Source of the DNA: Nannocystis sp. RBIL2
Lineage (GTDB): Bacteria; Myxococcota_A; Polyangia; Nannocystales; Nannocystaceae
Direction: 5' to 3'
Assembly: GCF_026626745.1 (NCBI RefSeq)
Contig: NZ_JAPNJW010000002.1
Coordinates: 5,852,151 to 5,916,150, forward strand
DNA length: 64,000 nt
Below the pieces are notes generated by a model. That model was not told the origin of the DNA, made no database searches, and saw nothing but the letters and a program-made list of their open reading frames with translations. Shown piece after piece: positions 49,969 through 59,755 of this stretch. A program made the translations under genes and the position numbers. Position 1 is the first letter of the stretch. The number at the start of each line of letters is the position of its first letter.

Positions 49969-51009
49969 ATGCGCAAGCAGGAGTTCTTCGGGATGGCGCG
50001 CGAGGAGGCGGTCGCGCTGCTGGCGGCGGCGCCGGTGGTCCGCCTGGCGAGCGTCGGAGAGCGCGGGCAGCCGGTGCTGCGCTCGCTCCACGCGGTGGTC
50101 CTCGACAATTGGCTGTACTTCCACGCGGCGCCGGTCGGCGAGAAGTCGGAGACGGTCGGCCGTGAGGCGGTGATCGCCGCCGACGAGACGGTTGCGACGA
50201 TCCCCAGCCACGTGTTCGACCCGGAGCGCGCGTGCCCTGCGACCACGTATTACCTCAGCGCGCAGGCCCACGGGACGCTGCACGCGGTCGACGAGCCGGC
50301 GCTCAAGGCCCGCGTGCTGCAAGCGCTGATGGAGAAGCACCAGCCGGAGGGCGGGTACGTGCCGATCACCGCCGAAGACCCGCGCTACCGCGGGGCGGTG
50401 AAGGGGATCGCGGTCGTCGGCATGCCGCTGACGCAGGTCGACGGCAAGGCCAAGTTGGGCCAAAACCGCGGAACCGATGACCTGGGCAAGGTGCTGCGAT
50501 TCTTGTGGGCGCGCGGCGAGCCCGGCGATCCGCGGGCGGTCGACCTGGTGCGTGCGGCCAACCCGAACGTGCCGACGCCGGAGTTCCTGCAGGCGCCGGC
50601 GGGGGCGCGGCTGCACTGCGCATCGGGGCCGCGCGACCTGGAGGAGACGGTCGAGCTGCTGGCCGGCCAGTACTGGAACGTGGATGTCCCGCGGGACAGG
50701 ATCGCCCGCGCGCAGGTGTCCTCGTCGGCCTGGGTGGGAGCGCGCGACGAGGCCGGGGCGCTGATCGCCACGGGGCGGGGGATCGCCGACGGGGCGCGCT
50801 GCGCCTTCCTGCTCGACATCGCGGTGGCAGAGCCGTGGCGCGGCCGCGGGCTCGGCAAGGCCCTATTAAATTTGCTGCTCGACCATCCGCAGGTGCGCGG
50901 CTGCCGGCGAGTCCTCCTGCGCACCCGTGATGCGCAATCGTTTTATCGTGCGTTCGGCTTCCGCGAGCGCATCGAGCTGCCCGGGACCGAGATGGTGCTG
51001 AATCGGTAA
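49969..51009 (+). CDS. Pyridoxamine-oxidase-fold protein fused to GNAT acetyltransferase
   Basis: 346 residues from ATG 49969, preceded by GAGG. Residues 1-205 are an FMN-binding split-barrel protein of the PNPOx/NimA-like type (VVRLASVGERGQPVLRSLHAVV, LYFHAAPVGEKSETV, YLSAQAHGTLHAVDEP, and EGGYVPITAEDPRY). Residues 215-346 are a GNAT domain with the acetyl-CoA loop EPWRGRGLGKALLNLLL and a final FYRAFGFRERIEL. Each half is common alone; the fusion is less so. The palindrome at 50685 sits at the junction. Divergence from a MocR regulator suggests B6-related substrates. Possible actions are reduction or oxidation of a ring, then N-acetylation; this is an inference. Confidence 0.88.
   Translation: MRKQEFFGMAREEAVALLAAAPVVRLASVGERGQPVLRSLHAVVLDNWLYFHAAPVGEKSETVGREAVIAADETVATIPSHVFDPERACPATTYYLSAQAHGTLHAVDEPALKARVLQALMEKHQPEGGYVPITAEDPRYRGAVKGIAVVGMPLTQVDGKAKLGQNRGTDDLGKVLRFLWARGEPGDPRAVDLVRAANPNVPTPEFLQAPAGARLHCASGPRDLEETVELLAGQYWNVDVPRDRIARAQVSSSAWVGARDEAGALIATGRGIADGARCAFLLDIAVAEPWRGRGLGKALLNLLLDHPQVRGCRRVLLRTRDAQSFYRAFGFRERIELPGTEMVLNR
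50685..50698. repeat. Dispersed palindrome at a domain junction, in frame
   Basis: TGTCC-CGCG-GGACA, perfect, encoding VPRDR near the start of the GNAT half of the fusion protein. Confidence 0.83.
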
Positions 51010-51023
51010 CTCGTGGGAGAGAC

Positions 51024-51875
51024 ATGCTCATTGCTCAGATCAGCGACACCCACGTCAGCACGCCGACCGGCGCCGAAGACAGCTTGCTTCGCACCTCCGA
51101 GCACCTGGCTCGCGCCGTCGCGCACCTGAATCGTTTGGACCGTCGACCGGACCTCGTGGTGATCACCGGCGACCTCGTCGACCGCGGCGAGGTCGGCGAG
51201 TACGAGCGGCTGCGCGAACTGCTCGCGCCGCTGCGGATGCCGGTGTTCCTGCTGCCCGGCAACCACGACGAGCGTGACAACCTCCGCCGCGTGTTCGGCG
51301 AGCACGGGTACCTGCCGCGCGACGGTTTTTTACAGTACACGGTCGACGACTGGCCGGTGCGGCTCGTCGCGCTCGATACCCATGTTCCGGGGCAGGCCGG
51401 CGGTCGACTGTGTGGCGAGCGGCTCGCCTGGCTCGAGGCCCGCCTCGCGGAGGCGCCGGAGCGGCCGACGGTGGTGGCCATGCATCACCCGCCGTTTTCG
51501 ATCGGGCTCCCGGTGATGGACGCGTTCGGGCTCGACGGCAGCGACGGACTGGCCGCCGTGCTCGGGCGGCACCCGCAGGTCGAGCGCGTCCTGTGCGGGC
51601 ACCTTCACCGGCCGATCGTGCGCAGGTTCGCGGGCACTGTGGCGTGCACGTGCCCGTCGACCGCGCACCAGCTCGCGCTCGATCTACCGCCGGCGACCCG
51701 GCTGGCGTTCGTGATGGAGCCGCCGGCCTGCATGCTGCACCTGTGGCTCGGCAGCGACGGCGGGCTGGTCACTCACCTGAGCCTCATCGCCGGCGAGCAC
51801 CCTCCGCTCACGGTGCACGACGGTCAGGGATGGATCCGCGACCCGCGGCCGCCTCCGGGCTTTCATCGAGCCTGA
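51024..51875 (+). CDS. Metallophosphoesterase, cAMP phosphodiesterase (CpdA/Icc)-like
   Basis: 283 residues from ATG 51024, 14 bp after the fusion gene. Full set of calcineurin-like metal motifs: ISDTHVS (D-x-H), VITGDLVDRG, LPGNHDERD, the His in AMHHPPFSIG and CGHLHRPIV (GHxH). These and the size match class III cyclic nucleotide phosphodiesterases, which hydrolyse cAMP in the cytoplasm. Substrate assignment is by family only. A cyclase gene lies elsewhere in the window (20732), but nothing links them directly. The gene ends in a perfect AT-rich palindrome. Confidence 0.9.
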   Translation: MLIAQISDTHVSTPTGAEDSLLRTSEHLARAVAHLNRLDRRPDLVVITGDLVDRGEVGEYERLRELLAPLRMPVFLLPGNHDERDNLRRVFGEHGYLPRDGFLQYTVDDWPVRLVALDTHVPGQAGGRLCGERLAWLEARLAEAPERPTVVAMHHPPFSIGLPVMDAFGLDGSDGLAAVLGRHPQVERVLCGHLHRPIVRRFAGTVACTCPSTAHQLALDLPPATRLAFVMEPPACMLHLWLGSDGGLVTHLSLIAGEHPPLTVHDGQGWIRDPRPPPGFHRA

Positions 51876-51885
51876 GGCCGATCCT

Positions 51886-51903
51886 CGATTTTAATTAAAA
51901 TCG
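51886..51903. terminator. AT-rich 18-bp palindrome between convergent genes
   Basis: CGATTTTAATTAAAATCG is a perfect dyad with T- and A-runs on both arms, in strong contrast to the G+C-rich surroundings. It covers the stop of the minus-strand gene (51891) and lies 11 bp after the phosphodiesterase stop. A two-way termination signal or a protein-binding site are both possible; the short stem without loop makes an RNA hairpin weak. Confidence 0.5.
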
Positions 51904-52223
51904 TAGAGCTGGCTGAGCACGCAGGTGTCGCGGTGATAGGCGGCGAACCAGGAGATCTCGGAGCCGGGGAACACTACGTCGGGGTGACGCAGCACGCGGA
52001 AGTCGTCGAGGTCGTGGGCATACGGGTCGTCCAGGAGGTCGTTCAGCTCGACGACGAGGTCGAGCGATACGGCGTCCTGGGCCTGTTGTAAGGTGTTGCC
52101 GCCGGCGGTGACGATGTCGCCGCCGAACTGGCGATAATAGTGGACGAGGTGCGAACGCAGGTCGGCGACGAAGGTCGAGACCAGGTCGCGCTCGATGTAT
52201 TCTGTGACTGCCCGGAGTGACAT
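51891..52223 (-). CDS. Small soluble protein of unknown function
   Basis: 110 residues from ATG 52223. Sequence MSLRAVTEYIERDLVSTF, then RSHLVHYYRQFGGDIVTAGG, LDLVVELNDLLDDPYAHDL and ending CVLSQLYDFN. It is acidic and mainly helical; no signal peptide or membrane segment. Coding character is good: it has an aromatic-rich, non-repetitive composition, unlike antisense frames. A small lipoprotein-like frame ends 6 bp upstream, so the two may form an operon. I do not recognise it. Confidence 0.65.
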   Translation of the reverse strand: MSLRAVTEYIERDLVSTFVADLRSHLVHYYRQFGGDIVTAGGNTLQQAQDAVSLDLVVELNDLLDDPYAHDLDDFRVLRHPDVVFPGSEISWFAAYHRDTCVLSQLYDFN

Positions 52224-52229
52224 GTTGGA

Positions 52230-52433
52230 TCAGGACCAGGACGAGGGCCTTTTAAAAAAAGAAGAAAGGTGCTGAAGATCGGTGTCGTCGCGGCGCGGCG
52301 CGGCGCGGCTCCGGGGCGCGCTCTCGACCTGCAGCTCGACGGCCGACGGCACGGCGGTCTCGCGGGCTTGGCCTTCCGCGAGCCCATCATCACAGCCAGT
52401 CAGAGCGAACAGGACGAGCGCGAACCGGCGCAC
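52230..52433 (-). CDS. Small predicted lipoprotein
   Basis: From GTG 52433, 67 residues. RRFALVLFALTGC gives a basic start, hydrophobic core and a lipobox (ALTGC) at the right spacing, followed by an acidic, Arg-rich tail ending HLSSFFKRPSSWS. No ribosome site is obvious and the tail has no recognisable fold, so this may be a decayed or lineage-specific gene. Its position 6 bp ahead of the 110-residue gene supports it being real. Confidence 0.42.
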   Translation of the reverse strand: MRRFALVLFALTGCDDGLAEGQARETAVPSAVELQVESAPRSRAAPRRDDTDLQHLSSFFKRPSSWS

Positions 52434-52788
52434 ATGGGAAAGGTGACACGAGGGACGCGTCTCGACAATGGGCCCTGAGGTCCGGGCCGTCGCAGCGGCG
52501 CTGCACGGGGGGCCGCCGATTCGCATGCGGCGCCGGGCCGGCGCGGATCTGTGCGTCCTTGCGAGGTGGGCTGAACGGTGATTGCGTGACAGTCGGCCGC
52601 GCCGTCGCAGATCGTCGGTCACGCGTCCACATGGGCGCGAGCGCTGCGATGGTTTGCGTCAGTGCTTGAGCTCGCTGCGGCGTGGTGCGGCGAACGGGCT
52701 CAGCGCCGCGGCCACGCAAAGCTGTCGCGTTCGTCAGGCGGACGGCTGCCGGGCTCAGCTGGAGCCCTGGCGGTGTAATGTGAGTGTC
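52434..52788. other. Intergenic region, no convincing gene
   Basis: About 355 bp between the small lipoprotein start and a doubtful short frame at 52789. Composition is not coding-like in any frame. GGTGTAATGTGAG at 52773-52785 may contain a -10 for rightward transcription. Confidence 0.4.
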
Positions 52789-52976
52789 ATGATTCGCCCG
52801 GTCGAGCGCCGGTGTCGGCCCAAGACCGGCGGCGGGGTCATTCGCAGCAGCGCGCGGGTCCGCGTCCGTGGCGAGGCGGGCGAGGACGTCGTCGGGGAGG
52901 TTGTCGTGCTCGACGGGAGGGTCGAGCCGCGCCGGGTGCAGCGTATGGCCGCACCCGTTGCGTTCGCGGCGCTAAA

Positions 52977-52980
<4 letters not shown>
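52789..52980 (+). CDS. Doubtful small ORF
   Basis: 63 residues from ATG 52789: basic start (MIRPVERRCRPKTGGG), then a strand-like SARVRVRGEAGEDVVGEVVV and an end in VAFAALN. Its stop overlaps the metH stop on the other strand by 4 bp. GTGTAATGTGAG just upstream resembles a -10. No family is recognised; I would keep it only as a possibility. Confidence 0.22.
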
Positions 52981-56585
<3,605 letters not shown>

Positions 56586-56706
56586 GGGTCTGGGCTTGGT
56601 AGCAAGGCGGCGAGGCCATTGCAAACCTCGTATGGGGCCGAAGTCGAACGGAAGGCCGACTGACGAGTGCGACTCGAAGCCCCGCGTCGAGGCCGCGACG
56701 CAAGAC

Positions 56707-57270
56707 TCACGAGCAGGGGTCGCCGGCCGGCCTGCCGCCGCCGTCGGCGGGCATCCCACCGATCTCCCGCCCCATCAAGGCGACGTTGTGGACCTCGATG
56801 CGGTTGTTCTGAACCCGGCCCTCGGGCGTGCTGCCGTCGACGATCGGCTTGGTGTCGCCGAAGCCGACCGGATAAAGCCGCTTGCAGTCGACCCCCATGC
56901 GCACGAGCTCACGCGCGACGGCCAGGGCCCGCCGCTCGGACATCGCCTGCGCGTCGGGCCCGCTGAAGTGACCCTCGATGCGAACCTGCGTGACGGCCGG
57001 TTTGGCCTGCAAATAGCCGCGAACGTGCTCCAGCGCGATCTCGCTCCCGCGGCCCGGGACGTCGGAGGCGGCGGCGAAGTCGACCGGCCGCGGCAAGATC
57101 AGGCGGTGGCCGTCGAGCTCGTACGTGGCCGGCGCCGCTGCTGCGGGCTCGGGAGCCGCAGGCTCGCTGCTCGGCGCCCCGAGCGCCACAGGCTCGGGGG
57201 CCGCAGGCTCGGGCGTAGCGGCCGGTCGACAGGCGCACAGGCCCACGAGCACGAGCCGCTTCCACGTCAT
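56707..57270 (-). CDS. OmpA-domain lipoprotein
   Basis: 187 residues from ATG 57270. Short signal peptide with lipobox GLCAC, a Pro/Ala/Glu linker repeating PEPAAPEP, then an OmpA C-terminal-like domain (EHVRGYLQAKPAVTQVRIEG, GPDAQAMSERRALAVARELV, YPVGFGDTKPIV, QNNRIEVH). The Arg of NNR and the Asp of GFGDTKP are the residues that hold peptidoglycan diaminopimelate in this family. It is probably an outer-membrane lipoprotein that contacts the cell wall. metH follows about 120 bp downstream on the same strand. Confidence 0.88.
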   Translation of the reverse strand: MTWKRLVLVGLCACRPAATPEPAAPEPVALGAPSSEPAAPEPAAAAPATYELDGHRLILPRPVDFAAASDVPGRGSEIALEHVRGYLQAKPAVTQVRIEGHFSGPDAQAMSERRALAVARELVRMGVDCKRLYPVGFGDTKPIVDGSTPEGRVQNNRIEVHNVALMGREIGGMPADGGGRPAGDPCS

Positions 57271-57289
57271 GGCGAACCCCGGCGGCGGC

Positions 57290-58063
57290 TCAGATCACGC
57301 GGCGCAGCAGCACCGCGCTGATGTTGTCAGGCCCACCGTGGCGGTTGGCGGCGTTGACCAGCCGACGCGTGGCCTCCTGCGGCGGATGCTGGGTGATGAT
57401 GCTGTGCATCTCCTCGTTGGGGACGACATCGGAGAGGCCGTCGGAGCACAGCAAGATGTTGTCGCCGGCCTCGATGATGCCGGCGTTGATGTCGGGCACG
57501 CCCTTGGAGCGACCGTGGCCGAGGCAGCGGGAGATCCGTCCGCGATAGGGGTGGACGGCCGCCTGCTCCTTGGTGATGACGCCCTTGCTCACGAGCTCCT
57601 GGACCATGGTGTGGTCGAGGGTGATCGGCGTGGCGGCCTTCTTGTCGACGAGGTAGGCCCGGCTGTCGCCCGAGTGCGCGACCCACATCTTGTCGCGGAT
57701 GCCCATGACCATCACGCAGGTGCAGCCCATGCCCTCGGTGTCGGGGCTCTTGGCGCTGAACTCGGTGATCGCGGTGCTGGCCAGCAAAAAGGCGTGGTAC
57801 AGCAGCTCGCGCGGGCCCTGCTTGCGGAAGTTGTTGTCGATGTAGGCGGTGATCCGCTCGACCGCCAGCGCCGAGGCCAGCTCGCCCGCGTTGTGCCCAC
57901 CCATGCCGTCGCACACGACGGCGAGGTAGTAGCCGCGACCGTCGTCCTCCTGGATCGAGATCGCGTCCTCGTTGTGCTCGCGCGACATCCCGGTGTCGCA
58001 GGCGCCCGACATCTGCACCTCGAAGTGGCCCGGGTAGAACGTGCGCTTGAAGAGCTTGTACAT
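57290..58063 (-). CDS. PP2C-family Ser/Thr protein phosphatase
   Basis: 257 residues from ATG 58063. Motifs in order: DTGMSREHNEDAISI (first metal Asp region), VVCDGMGGHNAGELAS, TCVMVMGIRDKMWVAHSGDSRAYLV, ITLDHTMVQELV, CLGHGRS, LLCSDGLSDVV and GGPDNISAVLL. All metal-binding Asp residues of the bacterial Stp/PP2C class appear to be kept. It dephosphorylates Ser/Thr in the cytoplasm, usually opposing Hanks-type kinases; none is encoded in this window. The OmpA-like gene lies 19 bp downstream. Confidence 0.95.
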   Translation of the reverse strand: MYKLFKRTFYPGHFEVQMSGACDTGMSREHNEDAISIQEDDGRGYYLAVVCDGMGGHNAGELASALAVERITAYIDNNFRKQGPRELLYHAFLLASTAITEFSAKSPDTEGMGCTCVMVMGIRDKMWVAHSGDSRAYLVDKKAATPITLDHTMVQELVSKGVITKEQAAVHPYRGRISRCLGHGRSKGVPDINAGIIEAGDNILLCSDGLSDVVPNEEMHSIITQHPPQEATRRLVNAANRHGGPDNISAVLLRRVI

Positions 58064-58191
58064 GAACCGAGGAGCTGCGAAAGCGTGAGGTCCGCCGATC
58101 CTGGCACCTCGGCGCAGCCGGTTCAAGCCATGATCGCGGCCGTCGCGCGGACGAAAGCCGCGCGCATCGATCAAGCGCGCGTTAAAAGCAA

Positions 58192-58221
58192 CGAGCCCGA
58201 AGTCGGAGGACTTCGGGCTCG
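58192..58221 (-). terminator. Intrinsic terminator of the tRNA-Ala gene
   Basis: CGAGCCCGAAGTC and GACTTCGGGCTCG form a perfect 13-bp stem with a 4-nt loop. On the minus strand it begins 8 bp after the tRNA 3' end and is followed by TTGCTTTTAAC. Confidence 0.88.
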
Positions 58222-58229
58222 GATTCGAG

Positions 58230-58302
58230 TGGAGCAGAGGGGGATCGAACCCCTGACCTGTGCATTGCGAACGCACCGCTCTCCCAGCTGAGCTACTGCC
58301 CC
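58230..58302 (-). tRNA. tRNA-Ala, anticodon CGC
   Basis: 73 nt on the minus strand. The acceptor stem GGGGCAG pairs with CTGCTCC (one G-U), the D arm is GCTC-AGCTGGGA-GAGC, the anticodon arm GTGCG-TTCGCAA-TGCAC has anticodon CGC, the variable loop is AGGTC, and the T arm is AGGGG-TTCGATC-CCCCT. The discriminator is A and the 3' CCA is not encoded. It reads GCG codons, which are frequent in this G+C-rich DNA. Confidence 0.96.
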
Positions 58303-58404
58303 GGAGAACTTGGAGGCCCGGGAAGCTAACCGAAGTGACTGTCCGAAGCAAGCGTCACGAGCGGGCGACGGCACAGGCACCGGGGGCCGCGGATGGGCGA
58401 AACA

Positions 58405-58584
58405 TCACGCTCCTGGCCGCCGGTGCCGACCGCGCCAGGCCAGGCCGAGCAGCCCACACGCGACCACGACGCCGAGCAGGACGATCTGGGGACCGTCCTG
58501 CGGCGACGCCAACCACTGCAGAGCGCGCTCCAGGCCGGCGGGAGCGGCGACCCCGAGCCCGCCGAGGATCTGCGTGCGCACCAC
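58405..58584 (-). CDS. Small single-pass membrane protein (predicted)
   Basis: 59 residues from GTG 58584. A polar amphipathic start, then a membrane segment (IVLLGVVVACGLLGLAW) and the basic end RGRHRRPGA, which follows the positive-inside rule with the C-terminus in the cytoplasm. It is divergent from the rRNA methyltransferase gene, with GATATA/TATATC shared in the 26-bp gap as a possible two-way -10. It is too short for most gene callers. No homologue is known to me. Confidence 0.42.
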   Translation of the reverse strand: MVRTQILGGLGVAAPAGLERALQWLASPQDGPQIVLLGVVVACGLLGLAWRGRHRRPGA

Positions 58585-58610
58585 CGGCTTGCGATATACG
58601 ACATGGCCCC

Positions 58611-59360
58611 GTGCCGCAACCTCCCCGCGTCCGCCTCGACAAGCTCGTCGTCGACCGCGGCCTGTGTGACTCCCGCTCGCGCGCCCAGGCTCTCATCATC
58701 GCCGGCAAGGTCGTGGTCGGCGACCACACCGAGAGCAAGCCCGGCGCGCTCGTCCCCGCCGACGCGGCCGTCCGCCTGCGCGTGGCCGACCACCCGTTCG
58801 TGTCGCGCGGCGGGCTCAAGCTGCGCGGGGCGCTCGACCAATTCACGGCGCTCGACGTCCGCGATCGCGTGGCTCTGGACGTCGGCGCGTCCACCGGCGG
58901 CTTCACTGACTGTCTGTTGCAGGCCGGCGCGGCCCGGGTCTACGCGATCGACGTCGGCTACGGGCAGCTGGCATGGAAGCTGGCGAGCGACCCGCGGGTC
59001 GTGGTGCTCGACCGCAGCAACATCCGCACCCTCCCGCGCGAGGCGATCCCCGAGGCCGCCGACCTGGCGGTGGCCGACTGCTCGTTCATCTCTCTGGTGA
59101 AGGTGCTGCCGCCGGTGCTGCCGTTTTTGGCCGCCCGCGCGGACGTCGTGGCGCTGATCAAGCCGCAGTTCGAGCTCGGCCCCGGGCGCGTCGGCAAGGG
59201 CGGGATCGTCCGCGACGCCGAGGATCACGCCGAGGCCTGCCGCGCGGTCCTCGCCGCCGCCGAGGCGCTCGGCCTGCGCCAGATGGGCCTGTGCGACTCG
59301 CCGATCGAGGGCCAGGACGGCAACCGCGAGTTTTTGGTGTGGCTGCGCCAGGGGGCGTGA
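58611..59360 (+). CDS. tlyA: TlyA-type 16S/23S rRNA 2'-O-methyltransferase
   Basis: 249 residues from GTG 58611. An N-terminal S4 RNA-binding domain (VRLDKLVVDRGLCDSRSRAQ and VSRGGLKLRGALDQF) is followed by a Rossmann methyltransferase fold with the SAM motif ALDVGASTGGFTDCLLQAGA. YAIDVGYGQLAWKLASDPRV, ADCSFISLVKVLP and ALIKPQFELGPGRVGKGGIV are all TlyA/FtsJ-like landmarks (read in parts). The family methylates C1409 of 16S and C1920 of 23S rRNA in mycobacteria; short forms may act only on 23S. The YhbY gene follows 71 bp downstream. Confidence 0.94.
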   Translation: MPQPPRVRLDKLVVDRGLCDSRSRAQALIIAGKVVVGDHTESKPGALVPADAAVRLRVADHPFVSRGGLKLRGALDQFTALDVRDRVALDVGASTGGFTDCLLQAGAARVYAIDVGYGQLAWKLASDPRVVVLDRSNIRTLPREAIPEAADLAVADCSFISLVKVLPPVLPFLAARADVVALIKPQFELGPGRVGKGGIVRDAEDHAEACRAVLAAAEALGLRQMGLCDSPIEGQDGNREFLVWLRQGA

Positions 59361-59431
59361 GCTGCGCGCGCGACCGCGCGCACGCGCGAACCGGGCCGCC
59401 TTGCGCGTCCGCGCCGGTTACACTCCGCCGC

Positions 59432-59752
59432 GTGAACCGCCCCGTCCTCGGCGCCCGCAGCCGCGCCTTCCTCAAGTCGCTCGCCCATCCCCTGGCCCCC
59501 GTGGTGCAGGTCGGCGCCGAGGGGATCTCTCCCGAAGTCGTGCGCGCCACGAGCATCGCGCTCGAGGACCACGAGCTCATCAAGGTCAAGCTCGGCCAGA
59601 ACTTCCCCGGCGAGCGGGTCGAAGCCGCCGAAGAGCTCGCCGCCCAGACCGGCGCCGCCGCAGTGCAGGTGATCGGCCGCGTGGTCGTGCTCTACCGCCG
59701 GCGGTCGCGCGAAGATCCGAAGCGCCCGCGGATCGAGCTCCCGCGGCGCTGA
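59432..59752 (+). CDS. yhbY: YhbY/CRS1-domain RNA-binding protein
   Basis: 106 residues from GTG 59432. The single CRM/YhbY domain is complete: FLKSLAHPLAPVVQVGAEGI, the pattern ALEDHELIKVKLGQNF, AAEELAAQTGAAAVQVIG and RVVVLYRRRS. YhbY proteins bind pre-50S ribosomal particles. In most relatives the loop has the GxxG (here the VGAEG turn). Grouping with the rRNA methyltransferase supports a ribosome-assembly role. Basic tail KRPRIELPRR. Confidence 0.93.
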   Translation: MNRPVLGARSRAFLKSLAHPLAPVVQVGAEGISPEVVRATSIALEDHELIKVKLGQNFPGERVEAAEELAAQTGAAAVQVIGRVVVLYRRRSREDPKRPRIELPRR

Positions 59753-59755
59753 CCG

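Noticed and set aside
56586..56706. Cobalamin or SAM riboswitch ahead of metH
   Set aside because: The gap is only about 120 bp. I found no B12-box-like conserved sequence or SAM-riboswitch helix pattern in it.
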